Positions 33,663-42,945 are shown, numbered from the stretch's first letter. The stretch: DNA of 64,000 bases from Streptomyces sp. A2-16 (GCF_018128905.1 NZ_CP063808.1:4030001-4094000); one strand, 5' to 3'. Made by a program: numbers and translations. The notes: generated by a model from the letters alone, not told the origin.

Positions 33663-35309
33663 GTGCCCCGACCAACGGGCAGACGCCTGTTCCGTGTCTT
33701 CGCGGCCGCCGCCCTGGCGGTCGCCGCGTCCCTCACGGCTTCCGCCCGCACCACCGCCTCGGCCGCCCCCGGCAGCCCCGCACTCACCCCGCCCCTGGGC
33801 TGGAACAGCTGGAACAGCTTCGGGTGCGGGATCACGGAGTCACAGGTCCGCCAGGCCGCCGACGCGATGGTGTCCTCGGGCATGCGGGATGCCGGCTACC
33901 GGTACGTGGTGGTGGACGACTGCTGGTTCGACCCGCAGCGCGACGCGGCCGGCGCCCTGCGGGCGAGTCCGACCAAGTTCCCGAGCGGGATGAAGGCGCT
34001 GGGGGACTACATCCACGGCAAGGGCCTCAAGTTCGGCATCTACCAGGTGCCCGGCGAGCGCACCTGCGCGCAGACCAGCGGCGCCTATCCGGGGTCCACG
34101 GGCAGCAGGGGCCACGAGGCCCAGGACGCTGCCACCTTCGCCTCCTGGGGCGTCGACTACCTCAAGTACGACTGGTGTTCCTCCAGCGGCACCCGCGACG
34201 AGCAGGTCGCGCGGTTCACGCTGATGCGTGACGCCCTGCGCGCCACCGGACGGCCCATCGTCTACAGCATCAACCCCAACAGCTTCCACGCGATCACCGG
34301 CGCCACGTACAACTGGGGCGAGGTCGCCGACCTGTGGCGGACGACCGAGGACCTGCTCGACATCTGGCAGAACGGCAACACCAACAGCTACCCGATGGGC
34401 GTCGGCAACGTCCTGGACATCACCGCACCGCTGGCGGCCCAGTCCGGCCCGGGCCACTGGAACGACCCCGACATGCTGGTCGTGGGACGCCCCGGCCTGT
34501 CCCTGACGGAGTCCCGCTCCCACTTCGCCCTGTGGGCGCTGCTGAGCGCACCCCTCATGGCGGGCAACGACATCCGCACCATGTCGGCCGACGTGAGCGC
34601 GATCCTGCGCAACCCCCGCCTGCTGGCGGTGAACCAGGACGCGCTGGGCGCGGGCGGACGCAGGGTGCGCGACGACGGCGACACCGAGGTGTTCGCCAAG
34701 CCCCTGTCCGACGGCTCGGTCGCGGTCGGCCTGTTCAACCGGGGCGGCGGCACCGCGACCATCAGCACCACGGCCGCGCAAGTCGGCCTGTCCGGCGGGC
34801 CGTTCACCCTGACCGACCAGTGGACCGGCGCCACGTCCAGCACGTCCGGGCAGATCTCGGCGAGCGTCCCCGCGCACGGCGTGGCCGTGTTCCGGGTGAG
34901 CGGTGGCAGCCCGCTCGCCGCCACCACCTCCCGGCTGCGCGGCAACGCCTCCGGCCGCTGCGTGGACGTGGACAACGCCTCCACCGCGGCCGGGGCCACG
35001 GCACTGCTCTGGGACTGCCACACGGCCGCCAACCAGCTGTGGACCACCTGGGCCGGCGGCGAGATCCGCGTCTTCGGCGACAAGTGCCTGGACGCCTACA
35101 ACCAGGGCACCGCCAACGGCACCCGGGTCATCACCTGGCCCTGCAACGGCCAGAACAACCAGAAGTGGACCCTCGGCTCCGACGGGACGATCCGCAATGT
35201 CCACGCGGGGCTCTGCCTCGATGTCAACGGGTCCGGCACCGCCAACGCAACCCCGCTGGTGCTGTGGAGCTGCAACGGCCAGGCCGGCCAGAAGTGGAGC
35301 CGGGCGTGA
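33663..35309 (+). CDS. Secreted GH27 alpha-galactosidase with CBM13
   Basis: A 548-residue secreted alpha-galactosidase (or beta-L-arabinopyranosidase, also known in GH27). The signal peptide ends near residue 35. The barrel begins P-P-L-G-W-N-S-W-N; nucleophile Asp170 is in Y-L-K-Y-D-W-C and Asp223 in E-V-A-D-L-W aligns with the acid/base. W-N-D-P-D-M-L is intact. A ricin-type CBM13 trefoil with repeated Q-x-W motifs fills about 435-548. GTG 33663 follows GGAGG by 8 bases. It opens a plus-strand run of three secreted enzymes. Confidence 0.92.
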   Translation: MPRPTGRRLFRVFAAAALAVAASLTASARTTASAAPGSPALTPPLGWNSWNSFGCGITESQVRQAADAMVSSGMRDAGYRYVVVDDCWFDPQRDAAGALRASPTKFPSGMKALGDYIHGKGLKFGIYQVPGERTCAQTSGAYPGSTGSRGHEAQDAATFASWGVDYLKYDWCSSSGTRDEQVARFTLMRDALRATGRPIVYSINPNSFHAITGATYNWGEVADLWRTTEDLLDIWQNGNTNSYPMGVGNVLDITAPLAAQSGPGHWNDPDMLVVGRPGLSLTESRSHFALWALLSAPLMAGNDIRTMSADVSAILRNPRLLAVNQDALGAGGRRVRDDGDTEVFAKPLSDGSVAVGLFNRGGGTATISTTAAQVGLSGGPFTLTDQWTGATSSTSGQISASVPAHGVAVFRVSGGSPLAATTSRLRGNASGRCVDVDNASTAAGATALLWDCHTAANQLWTTWAGGEIRVFGDKCLDAYNQGTANGTRVITWPCNGQNNQKWTLGSDGTIRNVHAGLCLDVNGSGTANATPLVLWSCNGQAGQKWSRA

Positions 35310-35367
35310 GGAACGCAGCGCACCCGGCCACGGCCCGTCCGCCCGTCAGCGTCCCCCGGAGGCCGCG

Positions 35368-36783
35368 ATGACCCCCGCCCCGCCGTCACCCGCGACCGGC
35401 ACACGGCTTGCCCGGGCGGTCGCCTGGACGCTGGGTCTCCTGCTGGCGTTCACCGTCGTCCCCGCCGCGGTGCAGGCCCCGGCGGCCCGGGCCGACAACC
35501 CCATCATCCAGCACCTCTACACGGCCGACCCGGCCCCGCTGGTCCACAACGGACGGGTCTACCTCTACACCGGGCACGACGAGGACGGCTCCACCTACTT
35601 CACCATGAAGGACTGGAGGGTGTGGTCCTCCGCCGACATGGTCAACTGGACCGACCACGGCTCACCGCTCAGCCTGGCCACCTTCAGCTGGGCGTCCGCC
35701 GACGCGTGGGCGGGGCAGGCCGTCGAGCGCAACGGCCGGTTCTACTGGTACGTGCCGGTGAAGAACCGGGCGACCGGCCGGATGGCGATCGGCGTGGCGG
35801 TGTCGAACAGCCCTACCGGACCGTTCCGGGACGCCCTCGGCCGACCGCTGGTGGAGAACGGCGAGATCGACCCGACCGTGTTCGTCGACGACGACGGCCA
35901 GGCCTATCTGTACTGGGGCAACCCGAATCTGTCCTACGTCAGGCTGAACGCCGACATGACCTCCTACTCCGGCGCCGTCACCAGGATTCCGCTCACCACC
36001 GCGGGATTCGGCACCCGCACCGGTGACCCGAACCGTCCCACGCTCTACGAGGAGGGACCCTGGGTCTACAAGCGGAACGGCCTGTACTACATGGTGTTCG
36101 CGGCCAAGTGCTGCTCGGAGTTCATCGCCTACTCCACGGCGCCCGGCCCGACCGGGCCCTGGACCTACCGCGGGACGGTCATGCCCACCCAGGGCAGCAG
36201 TTTCACCAACCACCCCGGGATCGTGGACTTCAAGGGCGGTTCGTACTTCTTCTACCACAACGGCGCACTCCCGGGCGGCGGCGGCTTCACCCGCTCCGTC
36301 GCGGTGGAGAGGTTCTTCTACAACGCCGACGGCACGATCCCGGTGATCGGCATGACGAACGGCGGCGCGCCCCAGGTCGGCACGCTCGACCCGTACACGC
36401 GGCAGGAGGCCGAGACGCTCGCCTGGGGCTCCGGTATCGAGACCGAACCGGCCGGCGAGGGCGGGATGAACGTCGGCTGGATCGACAACGGCGACTACCT
36501 CAAGGTGAAGGGCGCTGCCTTCGGGGCGGGCGCTTCCTCCTTCACCGCACGCGTTGCCTCGGGCAGTTCGGGCGGCACCGTCGAACTGCGCCTGGGCTCG
36601 CCGAGCGGGACGGTCGTGGGCCGGTGCGGTGTGCCGAGCACCGGGGGCTGGCAGGCCTGGACGACGGTGACCTGCCCGGTCGCCGGCGCGGCCGGGACGC
36701 AGGACCTCTATCTGCGGTTCACCGGCGGCAGCGGCTACCTGCTCAACATCGACTGGTGGCGGTTCACCCCCAACACCCCTTGA
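35368..36783 (+). CDS. Secreted GH43 arabinosidase/xylosidase with CBM6
   Basis: A 471-residue GH43 enzyme. The signal peptide (about 1-42) is followed by the propeller with base Asp54 (T-A-D-P-A-P), pKa modulator Asp168 (E-I-D-P-T) and acid Glu229 (E-E-G-P-W). A CBM6 module (about 345-471) starts at R-Q-E-A-E-T and ends with the conserved N-I-D-W-W-R-F. Such enzymes release arabinose or xylose from hemicellulose. GGAGG is 5 bases before the ATG. It lies 58 bp after GH27. Confidence 0.9.
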   Translation: MTPAPPSPATGTRLARAVAWTLGLLLAFTVVPAAVQAPAARADNPIIQHLYTADPAPLVHNGRVYLYTGHDEDGSTYFTMKDWRVWSSADMVNWTDHGSPLSLATFSWASADAWAGQAVERNGRFYWYVPVKNRATGRMAIGVAVSNSPTGPFRDALGRPLVENGEIDPTVFVDDDGQAYLYWGNPNLSYVRLNADMTSYSGAVTRIPLTTAGFGTRTGDPNRPTLYEEGPWVYKRNGLYYMVFAAKCCSEFIAYSTAPGPTGPWTYRGTVMPTQGSSFTNHPGIVDFKGGSYFFYHNGALPGGGGFTRSVAVERFFYNADGTIPVIGMTNGGAPQVGTLDPYTRQEAETLAWGSGIETEPAGEGGMNVGWIDNGDYLKVKGAAFGAGASSFTARVASGSSGGTVELRLGSPSGTVVGRCGVPSTGGWQAWTTVTCPVAGAAGTQDLYLRFTGGSGYLLNIDWWRFTPNTP

Positions 36784-36802
36784 CCGGAAGGGAAGTCGCA
36801 CC

Positions 36803-38086
36803 ATGAAGAGAACAAGAAGCCTGTTATGGCCCGCCGTGGTCGCGGTGCTGGTCGTGCTGAGCACGGGCGGCACGGCGCTGGCCCGCGGCCAGGGCGAGAC
36901 CACCGGACAGACGGTCTCCGGCACGGCTGCCGGACCCTTGCGCGCCGCTGCCGCGAGCCCGGGCTGCGGCAAGGCGCCCACCCTCACGAGCGGCACGTAC
37001 ACGATCCAGAGCGGCGGCAAGAACCGCAGCTTCATCCTGAAGGTCCCGGACGGCTACGACCGCAACCGCCCCCACCGGCTGGTCTTCGGGTTCCACTGGC
37101 TGGGCGGCACCTCCACCGACGTCTCCACCGGCCGCACGGTGGAAACCGGCACCTGGGCCTACTACGGGCTCCAGCGACTGGCGAACAACAGCACCGTCTT
37201 CGTCGCACCGCAGGGCCTCAACAACGGCTGGGCCAACTCCGGTGGGGAGGACGTCACCTTCGTCGACGACATGATCCGGCGGATCGAGGCGGACCTGTGC
37301 GTCGACACCACCCAGCGCTTCGCCCTCGGCTTCAGCTACGGCGCCGCCATGTCGTACGCCCTCGCCTGTACCCGTGCGACGGTCTTCCGCGCGGTCGCGG
37401 TGCAGAGCGGCGGGCAGCTCAGCGGATGCAGCGGTGGCACCCAGCCCATCGCCTACCTCGGAGTGCACGGCCTCAGGGACAGCGTGCTCGGCATCTCCGG
37501 CGGGCGGACGATGCGGGACAGGTTCGTCCGGAACAACGGCTGCACCCCCCAGAACCCGCCCGAGCCCGCCCAGGGCAGCCTGACGCACCGGGTCACCACC
37601 TACTCGGGCTGCTCGGCCGGGCATCCGGTCGCCTGGGCGGCCTTCGACGAGGGACACATCGCCGCTCCCCAGGACGGAGCCCCCGGTGACAGCGGCAGGA
37701 CCTGGGTGCCGGGCGAGGTCTGGAAGTTCTTCACCCAGTTCCAGACCTCCGACCCCTCACCGGGGACCGGCACCTGCCGGGTCACCGACAACGTCAGCGC
37801 GTGGAACTCCGGACTGACCTCCACCATCACCATCACGAACACCGGTACCACCGCGATCGACGGCTGGTCGCTGGCCTTCACCCTGCCCGGCGGCCAGGCC
37901 ATCACCTCCGGCTGGAACGCGGCCTACTCGCCCGCCTCCGGCCAGGTGACGGCCAGGAACCTCGCCCACAACGCCACGATCGCTCCGGGCGCCTCCGTCG
38001 GCATCGGCTTCCAGGCCGTCCACACCGGCGACACGGCAGCGCCCAGCTCCTTCACCCTCAACGGCACTGCCTGCACAGCGAGTTGA
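36803..38086 (+). CDS. Secreted CE1-type esterase with CBM2
   Basis: A 427-residue secreted esterase. The signal peptide spans about 1-28. The alpha/beta-hydrolase domain (about 55-315) resembles LpqC/PHB-depolymerase and feruloyl or acetyl-xylan esterases, with nucleophile Ser178 in G-F-S-Y-G and a late D-E-G-H for the His. A CBM2 (about 325-427) with S-A-W-N-S-G and S-G-W-N-A-A binds cellulose or xylan. It would remove acyl groups that block xylanases. Codon 8 (36824-36826) is TTA. It starts 19 bp after the GH43 stop. Confidence 0.85.
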   Translation: MKRTRSLLWPAVVAVLVVLSTGGTALARGQGETTGQTVSGTAAGPLRAAAASPGCGKAPTLTSGTYTIQSGGKNRSFILKVPDGYDRNRPHRLVFGFHWLGGTSTDVSTGRTVETGTWAYYGLQRLANNSTVFVAPQGLNNGWANSGGEDVTFVDDMIRRIEADLCVDTTQRFALGFSYGAAMSYALACTRATVFRAVAVQSGGQLSGCSGGTQPIAYLGVHGLRDSVLGISGGRTMRDRFVRNNGCTPQNPPEPAQGSLTHRVTTYSGCSAGHPVAWAAFDEGHIAAPQDGAPGDSGRTWVPGEVWKFFTQFQTSDPSPGTGTCRVTDNVSAWNSGLTSTITITNTGTTAIDGWSLAFTLPGGQAITSGWNAAYSPASGQVTARNLAHNATIAPGASVGIGFQAVHTGDTAAPSSFTLNGTACTAS

Positions 38087-38098
38087 CGGAGATGGTCA

Positions 38099-38155
38099 GG
38101 CGGGTCGGTGACTCCCGGAGGCGAGGTACGCGGCCGTCGGGAGGACCGACCCGCC
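38099..38155 (+). terminator. Hairpin terminator of the GH27 operon
   Basis: Arms 38099-38109 and 38145-38155 pair perfectly over 11 bp. It begins 12 bases after the esterase stop codon. Confidence 0.6.
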
Positions 38156-38176
38156 GTCGAGCGGAACGGCCGACGC

Positions 38177-38207
38177 GGCGCCGGGCGGCACATGAGCGCC
38201 CGGCGCC
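38177..38207 (-). terminator. Hairpin terminator of celB
   Basis: Arms 38177-38187 and 38197-38207 pair perfectly over 11 bp around a 9-base loop, 7 bases beyond the celB stop on the minus strand. Confidence 0.7.
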
Positions 38208-38214
38208 GGTCCTG

Positions 38215-39339
38215 TCATGCCTGGCCGCAGGCCGTGCCGTTGAGACTGAACCCGCCCGGCCCGGTGAAGGCGCCGCTGTAGGTGCCCTGGAACCCGAAGG
38301 TCTGGCTGCCGCCGGGGGCGATGCTCGCGTTGTGCGCCAGCCCGCTCGCCGTGACGGATCCCGAGGTCGCGGAGAGGGAGGCGTTCCATGCGCTGGTGAC
38401 GCTCTGCCCGGAGGGCAGGGTGAACGCGAGGCGCCAGCCGTCGACGGGTGCCGAACCGGTGTTGGCGACGGTCACGTTCGCGGTGAAACCGCCCTGCCAC
38501 ACGTTCGTCGCGTACGACACCGTGCAGGCGGTGCTGCCGCCCGGGCCACCGGGGCCGGCGCCCGTGTTGACCGACGAGGAGAAGGAGTTCACCGCAAGGC
38601 CCGCGCCGTTCTGCCAGGGTTCGAACCCGGCCTGGACGCTGGTGAGATACCAGCTGTTCTGTGCCAGCCCGCGGTTGACGGCCTGCCGGACGAAGTCCAT
38701 CACGTCGAAGCTCCAGCTGCCGATCGCCGACGGGGTGACGAAGGAGATCACGTCGTTGGTGCCGTTGCCGCCCTGCCACACCTGCCAGGTCCGTCCGCCG
38801 ACGGTGGCCGTGGCGACCTGCGAGCCGATGGGCTGGATCGGGCCGACCTTGTTGAGCCAGATCATGATCTCGGTCCGGTTCACACCGTCGGTGCGGGGTG
38901 TCGGGTCCAGCCAGATGTCGTACGAGGCGTTGTAGACGGCGTCGCCGACATAGCCGTACGAGATGCTGCTCGGCGCGCTGGAGATGCGGGAGAGCTGCGC
39001 GGGGAGGTTGGTGCCCGGCGAGCAGTTGGTGTAGTGGCAGCCGTAGAAGAGGGACGGGTACGACTTGGGCGCGCCGGTCGTGGGGACGGAGCCGTCGGCC
39101 CGGGTGAGCCGGAAGCCGTTGCCGGTGGCGGTGACGCACTGGGGGTCGTTGGTGCCCCAGCGGTTGTTCTGGACGACGTAGCGCCCCTGGACGACGGTCG
39201 AGCCGAACTGTTCGCAGACCGTCGTGTCGGCGTGGGCCGGGGGCGTGGCGACGAAGAGCGCGGCGATGACGGCGAGTGTGCCGAGGACGGCGCCCCAGGT
39301 GCGGCGGGGGGTGCGGGAGATGCGTGACAGGGGTTGCAT
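38215..39339 (-). CDS. celB: Secreted endo-beta-1,4-glucanase CelB, GH12-CBM2
   Basis: A 374-residue secreted GH12 endoglucanase very close to Streptomyces CelB. Signal peptide 1-37 (ending AHA); GH12 domain about 38-258; Gly/Pro linker; CBM2 about 270-374. Glu157 (R-T-E-I-M-I) and Glu240 (G-F-E-P-W) become Glu120 and Glu203 in mature numbering, the known nucleophile and acid/base of CelB. Members cut cellulose, mixed-linkage glucan and sometimes xyloglucan. A perfect CebR-type box and a promoter lie upstream, so cellobiose-type induction is expected. Confidence 0.95.
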   Translation of the reverse strand: MQPLSRISRTPRRTWGAVLGTLAVIAALFVATPPAHADTTVCEQFGSTVVQGRYVVQNNRWGTNDPQCVTATGNGFRLTRADGSVPTTGAPKSYPSLFYGCHYTNCSPGTNLPAQLSRISSAPSSISYGYVGDAVYNASYDIWLDPTPRTDGVNRTEIMIWLNKVGPIQPIGSQVATATVGGRTWQVWQGGNGTNDVISFVTPSAIGSWSFDVMDFVRQAVNRGLAQNSWYLTSVQAGFEPWQNGAGLAVNSFSSSVNTGAGPGGPGGSTACTVSYATNVWQGGFTANVTVANTGSAPVDGWRLAFTLPSGQSVTSAWNASLSATSGSVTASGLAHNASIAPGGSQTFGFQGTYSGAFTGPGGFSLNGTACGQA

Positions 39340-39405
39340 TCGGTGCCTCTTTCCCGAGGTGGGGCCTAGGTCGAGGGTTCTCGGGGCGCTCCTGCTCGCC
39401 GGATT

Positions 39406-39419
39406 TGGGAGCGCTCCCA
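39406..39419. promoter_or_regulatory. CebR box upstream of celB
   Basis: TGGGAGCGCTCCCA is a perfect 14-bp copy of the streptomycete cellulase operator bound by the LacI-family repressor CebR. It lies just downstream of the predicted transcription start and 66 bp before the celB ATG. cebR itself is not in the window. Confidence 0.92.
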
Positions 39420-39436
39420 TGCAACGTTCTGTTCGG

Positions 39437-39465
39437 ACTGTAGAGAATCGTCATGTACCTGACAA
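39437..39465 (-). promoter_or_regulatory. celB promoter
   Basis: On the minus strand TTGTCA (39465-39460) and TACAGT (39442-39437) are separated by 17 bases. Transcription would start near 39430, so CebR bound at its box would block elongation or initiation. Confidence 0.6.
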
Positions 39466-39544
39466 GAGAAGGGACATGTCGTGTCGGCCGACGTCGATGC
39501 CGTGGGTGGCCGCCACCGGCCGCCCACGGCGCCGACTCCTGTCG

Positions 39545-41776
39545 CTACAGCGCGGTGAAGGTCCACAGCAGGTTGGTGCTGCTGCCGTAGGTCCATTGCT
39601 TGGTGACGGAGCCCGAGGAGACGTTGCCGCCGCCGTCGAGGACCAGGCCGGTGGTGCGGTTGGCGATCGAGTAACGGTCGCCGCCCCGGGGGGTGATGGT
39701 CCACTGCTGGTTGGTGCCGCCGTTCCACGCGGCCTGCCGGGCGGCTGACCCGTCCGCGGTGGCGCCCCAGCCGTCGGCGACCATGCCGTTGGTGCGGTTG
39801 ACCAGCCGGTAGTAGCCGCCTGCCACGGCCTCCGCACGCCACTGCAGGTTCGAACTGCCGTCCCAGGTCCACTGCTTGAGGTTGGAGCCGGACGCCACGT
39901 CGCCGCCGCTGTCCAGGGCGAGACCGTCGGTGACGTTGGTGATCCGGAAGTACGTCGCCGGGTTGAACTGGACCCTCAGCGAGGTGATCCGGTCGTTGTT
40001 GCCGGTGGCCCGCAGGTCGGGGTTGTCGGCGGTGAACGTCCAGGCGGTGCCGGTGAAGTTGTCCCCGGAGTAGCCGATCACCTGGTATCCGGGAGCCGGC
40101 CGGAGGGAGGAGACGGTGCCCGGTCCGGGCCCGGCCGTGCTCAGGTCGGCCGCGGTGTAGTCGCCTACGGTGAGCACGGCGGCCCTGCCGGTGTAGGAGA
40201 CGTCCGTGAAGACGACGGCGCCGGCCGACGGCCGCAGTGCGGGGATCGCTCCGGAGAAGGCGAGCTTCAGCACGTACGCGCCCGCGTCGTACGGCGCCGA
40301 GGACGGCAGGGTGACGGTGAGGCCCGTGGAACTCTGCGTCGGTGTGGGCAGGTCGATGTAGGTGCCGGCGGTGGAGCCGAGGAGCTTCACCGAGGTCAGC
40401 GACGAGAGGTTGATCCGGTCCGAGCCGAGGGTCTTGATGGTCAGTGAGCCGCCGGGCCAGCCCAGGACGCTGGCGTACAGGACGTCACCGGCCTTGTTGC
40501 GGGTGAACCGGATGTCCTGCGCCGTACCGGCGGTGGGGTTGGTGAAGGCGCCGCCGCCCATCTTCGTCGGGCCCTCGCCGTACGCCGTCCAGGCGCGGGT
40601 CCCGTACACCGACTCCCCGAAGCGCTTCAGGTGGTCACCCATGCCCAGCAGGATGTCCTTCTGCGCCTGGGGGATGGTGCCGTCGGCCATGGGCGCGATG
40701 TTCAGCAGGACGTTGCCGTTCTTGCTGATCCGGTCCAGGAACGAGTGCAGCATCTGCTGGATGCTGTAGTAGCCGATGCCCTGCGTGTAGCACCAACTGC
40801 TGCTGGAGATGCTGTCGTCGGTCAGCCAGTACGGCGTGGTGAGGTCGGCAGGCCCGCCGCGTTCGTAGTCGAAGACCTCCCCCTTGCCGTTCATGCCGTC
40901 CTTGTAGGTGGCGACGACCTCTTTGCCCCAGGAGTTGGCCTGGTTGTAGTAGTACGAGAGGAAGTTGAGGCGCTGCTGCTCGTCGACCGCGGTGAGATTG
41001 AAGTCCTGCCAGAGGATGTCGGGCTGGGCCCGGTCGACGACTTCCTTGAGCTTGTCGTACCAGAGCTGGTTCTCCGCGGTCGAACCCAGCTGCCCGTACA
41101 GCTTCTTGAGGCTGGGGTCGGTCTGCGCGGGGGCGAACTGGTAGAAGCCGGTGAAGTTGTACGCGTGGTGCATGGCCACCAGCAGCTTCAGGCCCCGGGC
41201 GCGGATGGCCGTGGAGAACAGCCGCAACAGGTCGAGGCCCGGGCCCTTGTTCACCGAGTTCCACTCGTTGACCTGGCTGTCCCACATGGAGAAGCCGTCG
41301 TGGTGCTCGGCGACCGGCCCGGCGAACCTGGCACCGGCGTCGACGAACAACTGCACCCACTCGTCGGGGTCGAACTTCCCGCCGGCCGACTTCAGCTTCG
41401 GCGCGAACTTCACGCTGTTGCCTGCCAGGTCCTTCGCCCCGTTGATGAAGTTGTGGTACGGCCAGGCGGACGGCTGGCCGTAGGTCGCGATGTGATGCTG
41501 GTTCGCGTTGCTCCCGGCCTGGTACATGTTGCGCGGGTACCACTCGTTGTCGTACGCGGGGACGCTGAAGACGCCCCAGTGGAAGTAGATGCCGAACTTG
41601 GCGTCCTGGAACCACTCCGGGGCCGGCGGGTGCTGGTCGACCGAGTTCCAGTCGGGGGTGTACGTGGTGGGGGCCGCCTGGGCGGCGCCGGCGCCGAACG
41701 CACCTCCGGCAACGGCCGCCGCGGCCACGAAGGTGGCACCGGCAAGCAAGTGGCGTCTGCTGATCGAACTCGACAT
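39545..41776 (-). CDS. Secreted GH29 alpha-L-fucosidase with ricin-type CBM13
   Basis: A 743-residue secreted fucosidase with a Tat signal (S-R-R-H-L-L-A-G-A). The GH29 barrel (about 40-385) shows F-G-I-Y-F-H-W-G, A-E-H-H-D-G-F and nucleophile Asp258 in I-L-W-Q-D-F-N. A beta-sandwich (about 395-510) follows. The C-terminal ricin-like trefoil (about 610-743) repeats N-L-Q-W, N-Q-Q-W and N-L-L-W. It would take fucose from xyloglucan or arabinogalactan side chains. AGGGATG precedes the ATG. Confidence 0.92.
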   Translation of the reverse strand: MSSSISRRHLLAGATFVAAAAVAGGAFGAGAAQAAPTTYTPDWNSVDQHPPAPEWFQDAKFGIYFHWGVFSVPAYDNEWYPRNMYQAGSNANQHHIATYGQPSAWPYHNFINGAKDLAGNSVKFAPKLKSAGGKFDPDEWVQLFVDAGARFAGPVAEHHDGFSMWDSQVNEWNSVNKGPGLDLLRLFSTAIRARGLKLLVAMHHAYNFTGFYQFAPAQTDPSLKKLYGQLGSTAENQLWYDKLKEVVDRAQPDILWQDFNLTAVDEQQRLNFLSYYYNQANSWGKEVVATYKDGMNGKGEVFDYERGGPADLTTPYWLTDDSISSSSWCYTQGIGYYSIQQMLHSFLDRISKNGNVLLNIAPMADGTIPQAQKDILLGMGDHLKRFGESVYGTRAWTAYGEGPTKMGGGAFTNPTAGTAQDIRFTRNKAGDVLYASVLGWPGGSLTIKTLGSDRINLSSLTSVKLLGSTAGTYIDLPTPTQSSTGLTVTLPSSAPYDAGAYVLKLAFSGAIPALRPSAGAVVFTDVSYTGRAAVLTVGDYTAADLSTAGPGPGTVSSLRPAPGYQVIGYSGDNFTGTAWTFTADNPDLRATGNNDRITSLRVQFNPATYFRITNVTDGLALDSGGDVASGSNLKQWTWDGSSNLQWRAEAVAGGYYRLVNRTNGMVADGWGATADGSAARQAAWNGGTNQQWTITPRGGDRYSIANRTTGLVLDGGGNVSSGSVTKQWTYGSSTNLLWTFTAL

Positions 41777-42101
41777 GGAGACATCCCTGGGGCGTGAGGG
41801 GCCGCTTGTTACGGATGAAGGTCCGCCATGGGTCAGCTGAATGTCAATCAGTTTGCAGGGATGAAAGTTCCTTTACCGCTAGGCTAGTTGCCCTACTTGT
41901 TCGCCTTTGCTGGGTAATTGGATCGACCAGACATCGCATGTCTGCCCCTCTGTGAGGGGGTGACCGGCTGGGCCCGCTACGCGCGTCCCAGTATCATCGG
42001 CGTCATCTTCGGCACGGGGGCCGCTTACGGGGTGATCTCCGCGTTCGGGGGCCGATCGGGTCGGACGTGCTCGCTGAGCACCGTGGGGAAAGGGATGCGC
42101 G
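41777..42101. other. Divergent intergenic region, GH29 / GntR
   Basis: A 325-bp non-coding stretch. It is comparatively AT-rich at 41840-41930 and contains CTAG-G-CTAG (41879-41887) and a near match to the CGAAA/TTTCG motif (GAAAGTTCC, about 41858). I cannot assign promoters with confidence. A GntR-binding site for the neighbour is likely here. Confidence 0.4.
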
Positions 42102-42821
42102 GTGTCTCTGACGGACAAGGCGATCGAGCAGATCCGTGAGCTGATCCGGACCGGGGCCCTGCCGCCCGGCTCGAAGCTCCCCCCGGAGCCGGACCTGGCC
42201 GCCCAGCTCGGACTCTCCCGCAACCTCGCCCGAGAGGCGGTCAAGGCCCTGGCCGTCGCGCGGGTCCTGGAGGTCCGCAGGGGCGACGGCACCTATGTGA
42301 CCAGCCTTCAGCCGAGCCTTCTCCTGGAGGGCCTCGGCGGCGCGGTGGAGTTGCTGCAGGGCGACTCGGTGGCTCTGCGGGACCTGATGGAGGTACGGCG
42401 GCTCCTCGAGCCGGTCGCCACCGCTCTCGCTGCGACCCGGATCTCCGACGACCAACTGGCCGACGTCAAGAGCCACTTGGACGCCATGCGTGAGGCCCGT
42501 GACGACGTCGAACGGCTCAACGCCCATGACGCGGCCTTCCACCGGGCCGTCGTATCGGCCACCGGCAACGAATCCCTGCTCGCGCTCCTGGAGGGCATCT
42601 CCGGTCGCACGCTGCGGGCCCGGATCTGGCGCGGCCTGGTCGACGCCCAGGCGGCGGGCCGCACCCTCGCCGAGCACGAGGCGATCTTCGCCGCCCTGTC
42701 GGCGCGCGACGCGTCCCTCAGTCAGGCGGCCGCACTGCTGCACGTGAGCAACACCGAGCAGTGGCTGAGGGAGCACCTGCGCTCGGTCGAGGACATGCCC
42801 TTGGGTGCGACCACGGGCTGA
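42102..42821 (+). CDS. FadR-subfamily GntR regulator
   Basis: A 239-residue regulator with a GntR winged helix (about 5-70: G-S-K-L-P-P-E-P-D-L-A-A-Q-L-G-L-S-R-N ... G-D-G-T-Y-V) and an FCD effector domain (about 85-215) with the metal-type residues D-A-A-F-H-R-A and E-H. FCD regulators often sense sugar acids or organic acids. It is divergent from the fucosidase gene and may control it. The GTG start has an AAAGGGA site. Confidence 0.85.
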   Translation: MSLTDKAIEQIRELIRTGALPPGSKLPPEPDLAAQLGLSRNLAREAVKALAVARVLEVRRGDGTYVTSLQPSLLLEGLGGAVELLQGDSVALRDLMEVRRLLEPVATALAATRISDDQLADVKSHLDAMREARDDVERLNAHDAAFHRAVVSATGNESLLALLEGISGRTLRARIWRGLVDAQAAGRTLAEHEAIFAALSARDASLSQAAALLHVSNTEQWLREHLRSVEDMPLGATTG

Positions 42822-42851
42822 CGGCGAGTGGGACGCGCTGATCCCGCCGAT

Positions 42852-42872
42852 TTACCGAAAGCCATTCGGTAA
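42852..42872. promoter_or_regulatory. Perfect 8-5-8 inverted-repeat operator
   Basis: TTACCGAA-N5-TTCGGTAA lies 73 bp before the MBL-fold gene and 30 bp after the GntR stop. It looks like a TetR- or GntR-class operator. No TetR gene is nearby, so the regulator may be the GntR protein upstream or a distant factor. Confidence 0.6.
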
Positions 42873-42945
42873 GGTCCCGGTGGTGCGCCGAGGGAAGTCG
42901 GACGCCAGTCCGCGTCCCACACCCTCTTCCCCCGAGGAGTCGCTG

